Shown one piece after another: positions 26,495 through 35,070 of a DNA stretch of 64,000 nucleotides. The DNA is from an uncultured Prevotellaceae bacterium. Lineage in GTDB: Bacteria > Bacteroidota > Bacteroidia > Bacteroidales > Bacteroidaceae. Within the stretch, counting starts at the first letter, position 1, and every line of letters starts with the position of its first letter. A program made the position numbers and the translations under genes. Location: positions 24,119 through 88,118 of the forward strand of contig CACZTJ010000004.1 in NCBI GenBank assembly GCA_902784065.1, read 5' to 3'. Below the pieces are notes generated by a model. It did no database searches. It saw only the letters and a program-made list of their open reading frames with translations, and was not told where the DNA came from.

Positions 26495-27739
26495 TGCGAT
26501 AATCGTATTATAATAACTGCAGAAGTCTGCCCATCGATAATAAGGAGCATTATCGGTGGGCACTGGCAGTTTAGCCTCCTTGCCGTTCAACAGGCATTTC
26601 ACCAGCACATCCTGTCCCTCATTGCCACGATAGAACACCAGTTGGATATTTGAAGCCATACACGTCTGGAAGTTCTGGTAGCAGTTCTTCACCTCGTAGG
26701 GATCCACAGGATCCAGATCAGCCCCATTGATGCCCATCAGCACTGTCAGCGGACCAATACACGTGTCGTGGCCGAATCGCAGGTCAGCCACACGGTCACA
26801 ACTGCCGCCAATCACCGCATCTGCCTTCTTCATGATATCCTGCAAGATGGGAATCATATAATACTTATTGTCGAACACCCAGGAATACGAGCCTAAGTTC
26901 GACTGCTCCCAACGGGCTATCATCTCTTCATCATTCACGATGTTACCCATCAGACCCTTATGGTTGATACTCGGCAGCGAGGTGTAGAGGTTGATCAGAT
27001 CCTCACCCATGCGCCACATAGGTCCTAAGCCATCCGTCGTGGTAAACACACGATTCAGCACCACCTTACTCAAGGAGTCGTTGCTCTTGAACTGATCGAG
27101 GTTGAACTCATAACGCGGATGCGCCTTGAGGAAGTTATGCTTCACAGGATTATTACCATCTATGGGCACCACACCGTCGAGCGTGAAGCGCGACGACTGC
27201 TCCCTGACCTCCAGCTTCGGATTACACTGCGTCAGTTCCTGACAGAAGGCCGACATACTCAGCACGCAGCGCCCTGACAGCGAGGCGATAGCCAGCACGT
27301 TGCCACCCTTCTCAAACACCTCAGGAAACGCGTTATACATCCTTCTGGCAATACCCTGATGCTGTTCCCAACCGAGTTGCGTCAGTTCACTCCACCCCGT
27401 CATCAACTCGTCCTTTACAGTCTCGAAACGCTGATAGAACGCCTCACCCTCAGCCGTCAGCTGCTGACGCTCATGTGCCTTTGTCAACAGCGTGTCCAAA
27501 TCCTTATATAACTGGCTGTTCCAATAATAGCGTGAGCCATGACGGGAATAATGGCTGATATAAAAAGGTTTGTAACCATCGGGGGCCTTGGTCAGCGTCA
27601 CGTCCTCAAACTGGTAAGGACAGTCGTTGCCGTATGCCTTCTGCGGACATGCCTTCAACACCTCGTTCACATCAATTCTCTGGGCACCTGCACTGATTGT
27701 CAGGGAAGCTAAGATAAAGGTAGTAATCAGTTTTCTCAT
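26477..27739 (-). CDS. Exported histidine-type acid phosphatase
   Basis: 420 residues with a signal peptide (to about residue 20, SAGAQ). Catalytic motif SHYSRHGSRY (RHGxR) near residue 65 and the distal RFGHDT (HD motif) near 320 mark the branch-2 histidine phosphatase clan, which includes phytases and glucose-1-phosphatases. Periplasmic or surface location. Single gene with its own promoter; it ends inside the 3' end of glnN. Confidence 0.87.
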   Translation of the reverse strand: MRKLITTFILASLTISAGAQRIDVNEVLKACPQKAYGNDCPYQFEDVTLTKAPDGYKPFYISHYSRHGSRYYWNSQLYKDLDTLLTKAHERQQLTAEGEAFYQRFETVKDELMTGWSELTQLGWEQHQGIARRMYNAFPEVFEKGGNVLAIASLSGRCVLSMSAFCQELTQCNPKLEVREQSSRFTLDGVVPIDGNNPVKHNFLKAHPRYEFNLDQFKSNDSLSKVVLNRVFTTTDGLGPMWRMGEDLINLYTSLPSINHKGLMGNIVNDEEMIARWEQSNLGSYSWVFDNKYYMIPILQDIMKKADAVIGGSCDRVADLRFGHDTCIGPLTVLMGINGADLDPVDPYEVKNCYQNFQTCMASNIQLVFYRGNEGQDVLVKCLLNGKEAKLPVPTDNAPYYRWADFCSYYNTIIASANKQ

Positions 27740-27763
27740 TGTCTTTTAGCTTTGATTTGCCCG

Positions 27764-27771
27764 CAAATATA
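27764..27771 (-). promoter_or_regulatory. -7 box of the histidine phosphatase gene
   Basis: TATATTTG on the - strand, 24 bp before the ATG. Confidence 0.55.
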
Positions 27772-27824
27772 AGAAATAATTTCAGAATTAGCACAAAAAA
27801 AACGATAAATTCGCAAAAAATGTC

Positions 27825-27832
27825 TATCTTTG
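27825..27832 (+). promoter_or_regulatory. -7 box giving a nearly leaderless zinc-ribbon mRNA
   Basis: TATCTTTG ends only 9 bp before the ATG at 27842, so transcription must start almost at the start codon. Confidence 0.55.
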
Positions 27833-27841
27833 CCCCTAAGA

Positions 27842-28135
27842 ATGGCTTGGAAACTGAAATATCGCTGCGCTTCATGCGGTTATGAAGCAGAGATCTACGA
27901 GGGACAAGGGCTCTTCCGTCAGCAGATCTCAGCCATGAGTTGTCCTGACTGCAAGACGATTCAAAACATCGTCGTAGGTGGTATCATCGGTGATATCGCC
28001 CCCTCCTTCCGAAGCGAGGCAGGGCGTCTGTGCCTCAACTGTGGCAGCGACAAAATCCGCCCTTGGGACAAACACACCTGCCCCAAATGCCAAGGCGACA
28101 TGCAACCCACTGGCGAAAAAGAGTTCTGGACGTAA
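27842..28135 (+). CDS. Small zinc-ribbon protein
   Basis: 97 residues with three CxxC-type pairs: CASCGYE, CPDC, CLNCGSDK and CPKCQGD, i.e. two treble-clef or rubredoxin-like knuckles. No catalytic domain. Probably a cytoplasmic metal-binding or nucleic-acid-associated protein. It lies between the core genes and the accessory island, whose first promoter element begins 6 bp after its stop. Confidence 0.7.
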   Translation: MAWKLKYRCASCGYEAEIYEGQGLFRQQISAMSCPDCKTIQNIVVGGIIGDIAPSFRSEAGRLCLNCGSDKIRPWDKHTCPKCQGDMQPTGEKEFWT

Positions 28136-28141
28136 AAACAC

Positions 28142-28182
28142 AAACCTATGCATTGTTTTTGCATAGGTTTTTTGTATCTTTG
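28142..28182 (+). promoter_or_regulatory. Palindromic promoter element A (WYL regulator)
   Basis: Perfect 11-bp arms AAACCTATGCA/TGCATAGGTTT (28142-28170), spacer 7, centre 28156, followed by TATCTTTG at 28175. The centre lies exactly 19 bp upstream of the -7 box, so the right arm lies in the spacer and the left arm covers the -33 position. Confidence 0.75.
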
Positions 28183-28206
28183 CAGCGGACTAATAAAAAA
28201 AAGTGT

Positions 28207-29133
28207 ATGGCAAAGAACCTTTTATACAAGTATGTCTGGTTGGTGGAAACCATCAATAAGGCCAAGAAGATCACTTTCGAGGAGATCAATCAGAAGTGGA
28301 TGGATGAAGAACAGGGGTACGATGAAAAAACAAAAACTGTCAAGCCCCTTCCCCTCAGAACCTTCCATACGTGGCGTCAGTACATCGAGGAAATATTTGG
28401 TCTCATTATTGAAAATGAGAATAGTGGTCAATATCGCTACTATATCCAGAATGCTGATGATTTGAAGAACGGCTCCATACGCAGTTGGCTCTTCAGGACG
28501 CTGGCAGTAAGCAAAATGATGCTCGACAGTGTGAGTATCAAAGACAAAATTCTTCTTGAAGAAGTTCATGATGGCAGAGAGTATCTGCCTGTGATATTAG
28601 AATCTCTGAAAAAGAATATCGCATTAAAGATGACCTACCAGAGTTATTGGCGCGACGAGGCCAATACGTTCGAGATTGAGCCCTATTGCTTGAAAGCCTT
28701 CAAACAGCGCTGGTATCTCGTAGGTCGTAGTCCCTACTATGACAAGATCATGATTTATGCCCTCGATCGTATTCATCAGTTAGAACTTACAGAGAGTTCT
28801 TTCGACTATCCAAAGGATTTCAAGGCAGAAAAATACTTCGACGATTGTTTCGGCATTATCGCAGATCAGAATGTCAAGGTTGAGACTGTCAAGCTCAAAG
28901 TGTCAGCAGGCCAAGCCAAATACCTCAACAGTCTCACGCTGCATGAGTCACAGGAAGAAATAGAGCGCACTGATGAATATAGCATCTTCACAGTAAAGCT
29001 TCGTCCTACCTTCGATTTCCAGCAGGAGATCCTTTCCATGGGTAGCGACATCGAGGTCCTCTCTCCCAAGTGGTTCAGGGAAGATACGGCTGAGAGAGTG
29101 AAAGCCATGTGGAACAAATACAAGGAGGACTGA
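28207..29133 (+). CDS. WYL-domain transcriptional regulator
   Basis: 308 residues from the ATG 25 bp after the -7 box. N-terminal winged-helix-like part (about 1-100), then a WYL domain (about 135-215; RWYLVGRSPYYD holds the WYL signature) and a C-terminal WCX extension (about 225-300). WYL regulators such as CapW and BrxR repress phage-defence operons by binding palindromes. Its own promoter contains a palindrome of the type repeated through the island, so it is the leading candidate for the factor that binds them (inference). Confidence 0.85.
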   Translation: MAKNLLYKYVWLVETINKAKKITFEEINQKWMDEEQGYDEKTKTVKPLPLRTFHTWRQYIEEIFGLIIENENSGQYRYYIQNADDLKNGSIRSWLFRTLAVSKMMLDSVSIKDKILLEEVHDGREYLPVILESLKKNIALKMTYQSYWRDEANTFEIEPYCLKAFKQRWYLVGRSPYYDKIMIYALDRIHQLELTESSFDYPKDFKAEKYFDDCFGIIADQNVKVETVKLKVSAGQAKYLNSLTLHESQEEIERTDEYSIFTVKLRPTFDFQQEILSMGSDIEVLSPKWFREDTAERVKAMWNKYKED

Positions 29134-29135
29134 AT

Positions 29136-29519
29136 ATGCGAGACTTTGCTGCAATTGATTTTGAGACAGCCAACAACGAGCGTACCAGTGTCTGCTCCGT
29201 TGGTGTCGTTATCGTCAGAAATGGCGAGATTGTTGATTCCTTCTACTCTCTGATCCAGCCAGAACCCAATTACTATAATTATTGGTGTTCCCAGGTGCAT
29301 GGTCTCACACGTCAAGACACAGAGGATGCCCCCATCTTCCCTGAAGTCTGGAAGCAGATTGAACCACTGATCGAGGGACTTCCCCTCGTGGCCCATAACA
29401 AGGCCTTCGATGAGAGTTGCCTGAAGGCCGTCTTTCGCACTTACCAGATGGACTATCCTGATTATCCGTTCTACTGCACCTGCATCGCTTCTCGCAAAGC
29501 ATTCCCTGTGCCTGGATAG
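29136..29519 (+). pseudogene. Truncated DnaQ-like 3'-5' exonuclease
   Basis: 127 residues starting 2 bp after the WYL stop. ExoI motif AAIDFETANN with Asp and Glu and ExoII region LVAHNKAFDESCL are present. The frame stops after SRKAFPVPG, just where full-length relatives (about 170-190 residues) continue to the ExoIII HxAxxD motif. Without that Asp the two-metal site is incomplete, so it is probably inactive. The adjacent WYL regulator is a frequent partner of this exonuclease in Bacteroidota. Confidence 0.7.
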
Positions 29520-29562
29520 CCAGAGAAATCCTATAATTTTCAACATTTTAGTGAGATTTTCC

Positions 29563-29603
29563 AAAGGTGTGCACTTTTTTAGCACACCTTTCTTCTATCT
29601 TTG
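29563..29603 (+). promoter_or_regulatory. Palindromic promoter element B (AAA+ ATPase)
   Basis: Perfect 10-bp arms AAAGGTGTGC/GCACACCTTT (29563-29591), centre 29577, then TATCTTTG at 29596: again 19 bp from centre to -7 box. Confidence 0.8.
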
Positions 29604-29632
29604 CATCGTGAACATAAAAAAGTGATGTAAAG

Positions 29633-31294
29633 ATGGAAACAAAACAGAAGAAACAGATGGATTTGCTCACAGCCATAGAGCAGATCGTAGAAAAGGCCAT
29701 GGGCTCTAAGTTAAGTCCTGAATTCTATCGTAAAGCCTCTCGATATATTAAATATGTCTCAGACAAACTTGATCTGACCAAGGAGCAGAGTGTCATATTG
29801 GCCCTCTTCATGAATAGAAGTGATGACAATCGTATCCGTATTAGCGAGTTATCTGGCGATGTGGCATGCTCTACAATCCACATATTACGCTACATGAACG
29901 ACATTGATGTGCTGGAAAAGAGGGAATTCATCCGTTGTTGTAGAGACTTTAATGGTTATAGAAAGAGTGTTTCGTATAGAGTACCCTACGATGTCATTGA
30001 AGCCATGAAGCGTGACGAGAAGTATGCTCCAAGAAAATGTACTGGTCTCTCATGTCAGGAACTCTTTGGAGAACTCGAAGAGTTATTTGATTTGCGTAAA
30101 GAGAATGAGTTAACCTATGAGGCAATGACTCAAAAAGTAAATTCTCTATTTGAAGATAATAAGCAACTTCAATTCGTTCAAACTGTGAATTTTTTAACTA
30201 ATGAGAATGATGAAAAGATGCTATTAATCTTATTCTGCCATCTGTGTGTGAACAATGGTGACGACAATATTGGCTTTCATGATTTAGATTTTTTGTTTGA
30301 TGACAAACGAGAATGGAACCGTCATAAAAGATGGATCAGTAATGGGGAGCATTTCCTTATTTGTGAAAATATCATTGAGTATAACAATGACAATGGGATG
30401 GTCGATCGTGAATCGTTCCGAGTTACTCAGGAGTTCAAGGATAAAGCTCTAAACGAGGTGGTCCTGAAAACAAGGAATAGGGATAAGAACAAAAGCGATT
30501 TTATCCATTCCGACAAAATCGTCGAGAAGCAACTCTTCTATGGTCAGCGTATCCAGAACCAAATCGACGAGCTTAGTGGTCTCTTGGATGAAAGTCACTA
30601 TCAGGAAATCACCTCTCGCATGAAGAAGGCCGGCTTCCGCTGTGGTTTCACCTGCCTGTTCTATGGAGCCCCTGGCACTGGAAAGACAGAAACCGTTCTT
30701 CAGCTGGCTCGTCAGACAGGTCGAGATATCCTGCAAGTAGATGTGTCCAAAATCAAAAGCTGCTGGGTGGGCGAAAGTGAGAAGAATATCAAAAACCTCT
30801 TTGATACCTATAGAGATAAGGTGAAGAAGAGTAAAAAAGCCCCTATCCTGCTCTTTAACGAGGCTGATGCTATCATCAATAAACGCAAAGAAGGCGCAGA
30901 GAGATCTGTTGATAAGATGGAGAATTCTATACAGAACATTATCCTTCAGGAGATGGAGAACCTTGATGGCATTATGATCGCCACCACCAACCTGGCTCAG
31001 AACATGGACAAGGCTTTCGAGCGTCGATTCCTCTATAAGATCAAGTTCGAGAAGCCCACTTTGGAGGCTCGCATGCACATCTGGCATGAGATGATCCCTA
31101 CTCTCTCTGAGGATGAGACCAAGACACTGGCAGAGAAATACGATTTCAGTGGAGGCCAGATCGAGAATATCGCGCGCCACAATGCCATCAATGGCATCCT
31201 CTATGGCGATAAGGGCAACACCCTCGAAGCCCTCATGTCCTACTGCGACAGCGAGTGCCTCGAAACAAAACAAACCAGGAAAATCGGATTCTGA
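29633..31294 (+). CDS. AAA+ ATPase with N-terminal winged-helix region
   Basis: 553 residues. Residues 1-130 include a winged-helix-like segment (RISELSGDVACSTIHILRYM). Residues about 325-520 form an AAA+ module of the spastin/FtsH-like classic group: Walker A GAPGTGKTE, Walker B LLFNEADAI (Asn in place of the first Asp), sensor 1 ATTN and Arg-finger region AFERRF. There is no partner in the same unit, as it has its own element-B promoter. Possible role: remodelling or DNA-associated ATPase in defence; function not known. Confidence 0.75.
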   Translation: METKQKKQMDLLTAIEQIVEKAMGSKLSPEFYRKASRYIKYVSDKLDLTKEQSVILALFMNRSDDNRIRISELSGDVACSTIHILRYMNDIDVLEKREFIRCCRDFNGYRKSVSYRVPYDVIEAMKRDEKYAPRKCTGLSCQELFGELEELFDLRKENELTYEAMTQKVNSLFEDNKQLQFVQTVNFLTNENDEKMLLILFCHLCVNNGDDNIGFHDLDFLFDDKREWNRHKRWISNGEHFLICENIIEYNNDNGMVDRESFRVTQEFKDKALNEVVLKTRNRDKNKSDFIHSDKIVEKQLFYGQRIQNQIDELSGLLDESHYQEITSRMKKAGFRCGFTCLFYGAPGTGKTETVLQLARQTGRDILQVDVSKIKSCWVGESEKNIKNLFDTYRDKVKKSKKAPILLFNEADAIINKRKEGAERSVDKMENSIQNIILQEMENLDGIMIATTNLAQNMDKAFERRFLYKIKFEKPTLEARMHIWHEMIPTLSEDETKTLAEKYDFSGGQIENIARHNAINGILYGDKGNTLEALMSYCDSECLETKQTRKIGF

Positions 31295-31299
31295 GGATA

Positions 31300-31380
31300 T
31301 CATTCTCCAGGCATCTGAAACAAAAATGCCCCTCATTTCTTGCAACTTTCAATAATAATCCTTATATTTGCAATCGAAAC
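31300..31380 (+). repeat. Promoter-bearing repeat, copy 1
   Basis: An 81-bp segment matches 34741-34820 at about 70 positions. It ends with CTTG-N20-TATATTTG (31339-31370), a good promoter. The second copy drives the DUF262 cassette, so this promoter segment has been duplicated with or without its gene. Confidence 0.75.
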
Positions 31381-31396
31381 TTAAAACTATATAGAT

Positions 31397-31494
31397 ATGG
31401 CAAATTTAGAATTCTGTCCTTTTATACTCACTCTCTGCAAGAATCTTGCAGAAAGACAGAGCCACTGCCCTACCCAAGTTCGTTAAAGCACTGA
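31397..31494 (+). pseudogene. Short frame after repeat copy 1, probably a decayed gene start
   Basis: ATG at 31397 opens a 29-codon frame (MANLEFCPFILT...) that stops at 31486. In another frame the same DNA continues as a plausible peptide (ILQKDRATALPKFVKAL...) to about 31520, as if frameshifted. I do not recognise a family. It sits between a promoter and the PD-(D/E)XK gene. Confidence 0.25.
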
Positions 31495-31559
31495 TTGCTA
31501 CACATGAGGTTGTAGGTATTTGATTATAATTTCGTAAAGTTTGACTAGTTTATTCTGAT

Positions 31560-32780
31560 ATGGAAGAAATGAACGATAAATTGAAACAGATTGCGCTTTG
31601 GTTATTTGAACTAACAAATTCGGAAAAGCAAGCAAGAAAAAACATCCTTTATGAGAATTCAAATAACAATGAGAATTGGCATTCCCGTATTCTAAGAATG
31701 CTTCTAGAATATCATGAGAATGATAGTTATCCCATTTTGGATTCATTCATAGATTTATTAAATAAAAAGATGAATCTTTCCATCAATATGGTAAGCAATT
31801 ATACAACACATCCAAGAGTTGAATGCTATAATGAATGGGAGCATATTGATACTTTGGTAAGAATTAATAATGATGCTCTTGTCATAGAGAACAAGATTAA
31901 TTGGGCCGTAGACCAAGATGCTCAGATTGAAAGGTATATTAAAACAATCATCCAAAATCCGATGATTGATGGCAATAACATATATGTTATATATTTGACT
32001 TCAGACGGTAATAAAATAGTTTCAGACTACAGTTTTACAGAAGAAGCAAAAAGGCTCATAGGAAAGAATCATTTTATCCCCCTTAATTATTTAAATGACA
32101 TTTTGCCTTGGCTAAAAGATACAATATTGGATATAGAGAATAAAATTTTGTTTTCATCCATATTGGTATATATTGACTATTTGGAAAATATGTTTAAAAA
32201 TGAGAGTGATTATCAAATAACGAATAAAATCATTGAGAAAATGGAAGAAAAAGAAATTGGCATAAAAAATCTGGAAGAGTGTTTTAAGGTTCTGGATGGC
32301 GCAACAAAATTTGTGAATGAATTGAATAAAATAAAAGAGCAAAAGATACAAGAAGTTGCAGATTCGTATATTATAACTCCCTTGAAATCATTCCTTGAAA
32401 AGAAAGATAAACAATTAGTAATCAGAAAAGCAGAGTTTTTCTTAGGATATTTCAATATTGAGATAAAGCATCAATCATGGAACAAATGCTGTATCCATCT
32501 GGGAATTTGGCAATATAAAGTATACGGAGGATTAGCATATGATGATCCTAAAGCGCCTCTATCTCAAGATATTCTAAATAGACTGAAAGCAAAATTCGAT
32601 GGTTGGAAAGGTGATAATAACGAGCCTATATGGAATTATTTTAAAGAGTACAAGGATTATTATAGCCTTGATGCTTGGAAGAAGATAGAGATGATAGGAA
32701 AGGGATCATTTGTCGAATATGTAGAATGGTTTGTTGATGATTTCTATGACAAAATTAAAGATGAGAATGCTAATCTTTAA
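31560..32780 (+). CDS. PD-(D/E)XK nuclease superfamily protein
   Basis: 406 residues, strongly AT-rich (many ATA/AAA codons), unlike core neighbours, suggesting transfer. Nuclease core: EHIDTLVRI with the Asp, then ALVIENKIN with Glu and Lys (residues about 93-115), resembling the PDDEXK_4 family of stand-alone defence-associated nucleases. The C-terminal half (about 290-400) has conserved aromatic residues and may recognise the target. No partner gene. Confidence 0.72.
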   Translation: MEEMNDKLKQIALWLFELTNSEKQARKNILYENSNNNENWHSRILRMLLEYHENDSYPILDSFIDLLNKKMNLSINMVSNYTTHPRVECYNEWEHIDTLVRINNDALVIENKINWAVDQDAQIERYIKTIIQNPMIDGNNIYVIYLTSDGNKIVSDYSFTEEAKRLIGKNHFIPLNYLNDILPWLKDTILDIENKILFSSILVYIDYLENMFKNESDYQITNKIIEKMEEKEIGIKNLEECFKVLDGATKFVNELNKIKEQKIQEVADSYIITPLKSFLEKKDKQLVIRKAEFFLGYFNIEIKHQSWNKCCIHLGIWQYKVYGGLAYDDPKAPLSQDILNRLKAKFDGWKGDNNEPIWNYFKEYKDYYSLDAWKKIEMIGKGSFVEYVEWFVDDFYDKIKDENANL

Positions 32781-32806
32781 GCCGTGAATATTGTTATGGA
32801 ATCATA

Positions 32807-32914
32807 ATGCTCACTTACATCTCCAACTCTGCCCACTACAAAGAAGTGCTTTCACATGTTTTGCATGTGAAGGAGTCTTTGTGGATTGGGACTGCTGATT
32901 TCAAGGATCTGTAG
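32807..32914 (+). pseudogene. 5' remnant of a phospholipase-D-like nuclease gene
   Basis: A 35-codon fragment (ISNSAHYKEVLSHVLHVKES...) nearly identical in DNA to the first 100 bp of the complete gene at 36816. It breaks off at a TAG where the full gene continues. What follows (CACTTTCTTT ... GGTGTGCCTTAATACGG) also matches the sequence after the full gene, so the middle of a former PLD gene was deleted. Confidence 0.85.
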
Positions 32915-32953
32915 AAATAGAAAAAGATAATAGATTCCATTCACTTTCTTTAT

Positions 32954-32992
32954 AGGTGTGCCTTAATACGGCGCACCTTCTTTTTATATTTG
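32954..32992 (+). promoter_or_regulatory. Palindromic promoter element C (secreted protein)
   Basis: Arms AGGTGTGCC/GGCGCACCT (one mismatch), centre 32966, -7 box TATATTTG at 32985, 19 bp away. Confidence 0.75.
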
Positions 32993-33016
32993 CAGCGTCT
33001 TAATATAAAATGTCAT

Positions 33017-34078
33017 ATGAGAACAAAAGCATTTATCATCGCGCTATTAGTCCTTGGCGCATTGCAAGTAAGGGCGCAAGTAAATAACGTTTCTGCTTTC
33101 AGTCAGAAGCTGCAGGAAAGAGAGCAGAAGAAGAAAGATGAGGTTAAAGCCCTTGAGGATCTGTTGGTCCAATACAAGGCTTTGGTGCCTGGATTGGTTA
33201 AGGTGAAACTAACAGTACAGGATCCCATCGAGGTATCCAAAGGGCAGTTCGTCTCCATGATCAGTATGGGCGAGCCAAGAGGTGGCCGCGATATTACCTT
33301 TGGCAAGAGTGATGGTAAGATCAATTCCATCGCCCATCATTTTTCGCACTATACAAAGCGAATTGGTCATACCAGCAAAGACCAATACGTCAAGAACGGG
33401 GAAACCATCGAAAGCAACCTGAGAAACTGGCTGAGAAATACAGATAACTGCGTCCTGATGTCTATGAATATCGATTTTGATTTAGACAACAACAAGAAGG
33501 ATCAGATTCTGAAACTCTTTGATGAGACCATCAGCAAGTTGGCATTATCAGATGAAGAGATTGCCGATTTTGAGAAGAACAATGTCAGCTATACCACCAG
33601 TTTCCTGCTTTTTGAGCCATGCATCCCACAAGTCTGGCATGGCATCGCATTAAGAAACAGCCCTGAGGTGCTGTCAGACATTTGCACTCGCTTCCTCGAA
33701 GTGGGTTATGAGGCATTATCTAATTTTGTCATTAAGGATAATCTGGGTGTAACGTCGTCATTCCTGGCACATCAGATCATGAAGAATCTCATAGAATCAA
33801 ATAAAGGTCATGACACCAGTAGCGCAGAGAAGATTGATCCTGAGGGTAAGACAACGGTTATCAATACCAAAATCGGTTTCCTGACCAGTGGCGAAGGCTT
33901 ATTCTCGCCTGCAGTCTATATCGAACAATTACCATACGTCAGTTTCACATTCAAATCCTATCAGGATCGCGGCTATCTGAATTACAAAAATTATGGCAAT
34001 GGATGGGTTATCCACTTCCTGATACCCAAATCAGAATTCTCGAAATACACCAATTTCACCATCGAACAAAGAAAATAA
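33017..34078 (+). CDS. Exported protein of unknown function in the accessory island
   Basis: 353 residues from the ATG at 33017, which opens a signal peptide (MRTKAFIIALLVLGALQVRAQ). A charged coiled coil follows (about 25-50, rich in Lys/Glu/Gln), then a globular part without recognised motifs. It is the only clearly exported product in the island, yet it uses the same palindromic promoter type as the intracellular genes. Confidence 0.65.
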   Translation: MRTKAFIIALLVLGALQVRAQVNNVSAFSQKLQEREQKKKDEVKALEDLLVQYKALVPGLVKVKLTVQDPIEVSKGQFVSMISMGEPRGGRDITFGKSDGKINSIAHHFSHYTKRIGHTSKDQYVKNGETIESNLRNWLRNTDNCVLMSMNIDFDLDNNKKDQILKLFDETISKLALSDEEIADFEKNNVSYTTSFLLFEPCIPQVWHGIALRNSPEVLSDICTRFLEVGYEALSNFVIKDNLGVTSSFLAHQIMKNLIESNKGHDTSSAEKIDPEGKTTVINTKIGFLTSGEGLFSPAVYIEQLPYVSFTFKSYQDRGYLNYKNYGNGWVIHFLIPKSEFSKYTNFTIEQRK

Positions 34079-34100
34079 GCACAAAATAGTGAGATTCTTC

Positions 34101-34141
34101 AAAGGTGTGCCTTTTATCGGCACACCTTTCTTCTATCTTTG
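34101..34141 (+). promoter_or_regulatory. Palindromic promoter element D (Trp-repeat protein)
   Basis: Perfect 11-bp arms AAAGGTGTGCC/GGCACACCTTT (34101-34129), centre 34115, TATCTTTG at 34134. Confidence 0.8.
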
Positions 34142-34179
34142 CATCGTGAAATAAATCGTAGTAACAAAACATTAAGATT

Positions 34180-34704
34180 ATGGCAACAAAAGTATTAAGC
34201 AACGAATTCATGCAGAACATCGCAACAGAGGAGGCATGGAAAGAGTTATCAAGTAACTTCAGCTGGACAGAGGCTATGCTGGAGAAGTACCAAGACAAAG
34301 TTGATTGGGATGAGATCTCTGAGAACAGAAACATCCGTTGGACTCTCCCAATGATTCAGAAGTTCCAGAAGAAGATCATCTGGGACAAGTTCTCTGAGTA
34401 TGCTGACGAGAACGTTCTCACAGAACCAATCATCGAGGCCTTTAAGGAGCGTTGGAACTGGCACGAGCTCTCTGGTAACAATGAATTACCATTAACGTAC
34501 GATCTCCTCGAGAAGTATGCCGAGAAGTGGGACTGGGAACGTATTATCGACAGCTATGGACACGACATTTACGACAAGAACGCCATCGAGTTCTACGAGA
34601 AGTTCAAGGATTATATCCCTGTCTTCAAGCTCCAGAACACCCGTCTGTGGAGCAGTATTGTCGAGCAGAGATCAAAGCAACTCGCAGCAGAAATTTGTAT
34701 GTAA
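34180..34704 (+). CDS. Small Trp-repeat protein
   Basis: 174 residues built of four to five repeats of about 20-30 residues with the pattern W-x-x-(L/I/F)-S-x-N ... (L/I)-x-x-(F/Y)-x-x-K-x-x-W (for example WDEISENRNI, WHELSGNNEL, WERIID). Such short helical repeats suggest a protein-binding scaffold. No catalytic motif, no signal peptide. Function unknown. Confidence 0.6.
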   Translation: MATKVLSNEFMQNIATEEAWKELSSNFSWTEAMLEKYQDKVDWDEISENRNIRWTLPMIQKFQKKIIWDKFSEYADENVLTEPIIEAFKERWNWHELSGNNELPLTYDLLEKYAEKWDWERIIDSYGHDIYDKNAIEFYEKFKDYIPVFKLQNTRLWSSIVEQRSKQLAAEICM

Positions 34705-34740
34705 CAAACATCACATCCAAAGAACAGATGCTCAGGGAAT

Positions 34741-34820
34741 TCATTCTCTGGGCATCTGAGGTAAAAAACACCTCATTTCTTGCGACATTCAATAATAATC
34801 CTTATATTTGCAAACGAAAC
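34741..34820 (+). repeat. Promoter-bearing repeat, copy 2
   Basis: Matches 31300-31380. It contains CTTG-N20-TATATTTG with the -7 box at 34803-34810, and drives the small gene plus the DUF262/PLD pair. Confidence 0.75.
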
Positions 34821-34836
34821 AAATAGCTAAAAGCCA

Positions 34837-35058
34837 ATGAGTAAAGTATTTCGCATCACGCCAAAGCTTATAAAACGGGCAAATGGCACAGTGTTGACCC
34901 CTGATATGGTTATCACTGTAACCACTCGCCAGCATACCACTGACCCATTCTACAATGGCGCTGTGGAGATCCAAGAGCAATACATGCGCATGTTCCAATT
35001 CGACTACAAGCGCGCCAACTGCTCCAAATTTGATTTCGATTTCGTGAAGTTGGACTAA
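34837..35058 (+). CDS. Small protein of unknown function upstream of the DUF262 gene
   Basis: 73 residues (MSKVFRITPKLIKRANG...), basic in the N-terminal half, aromatic and acidic at the end (FDFDFVKLD). It begins 26 bp after the -7 box and ends 12 bp before the DUF262 gene, so it is the first gene of a three-gene cassette. It may be an accessory factor of the nuclease pair. Confidence 0.6.
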   Translation: MSKVFRITPKLIKRANGTVLTPDMVITVTTRQHTTDPFYNGAVEIQEQYMRMFQFDYKRANCSKFDFDFVKLD

Positions 35059-35070
35059 AATAAAGGAATT

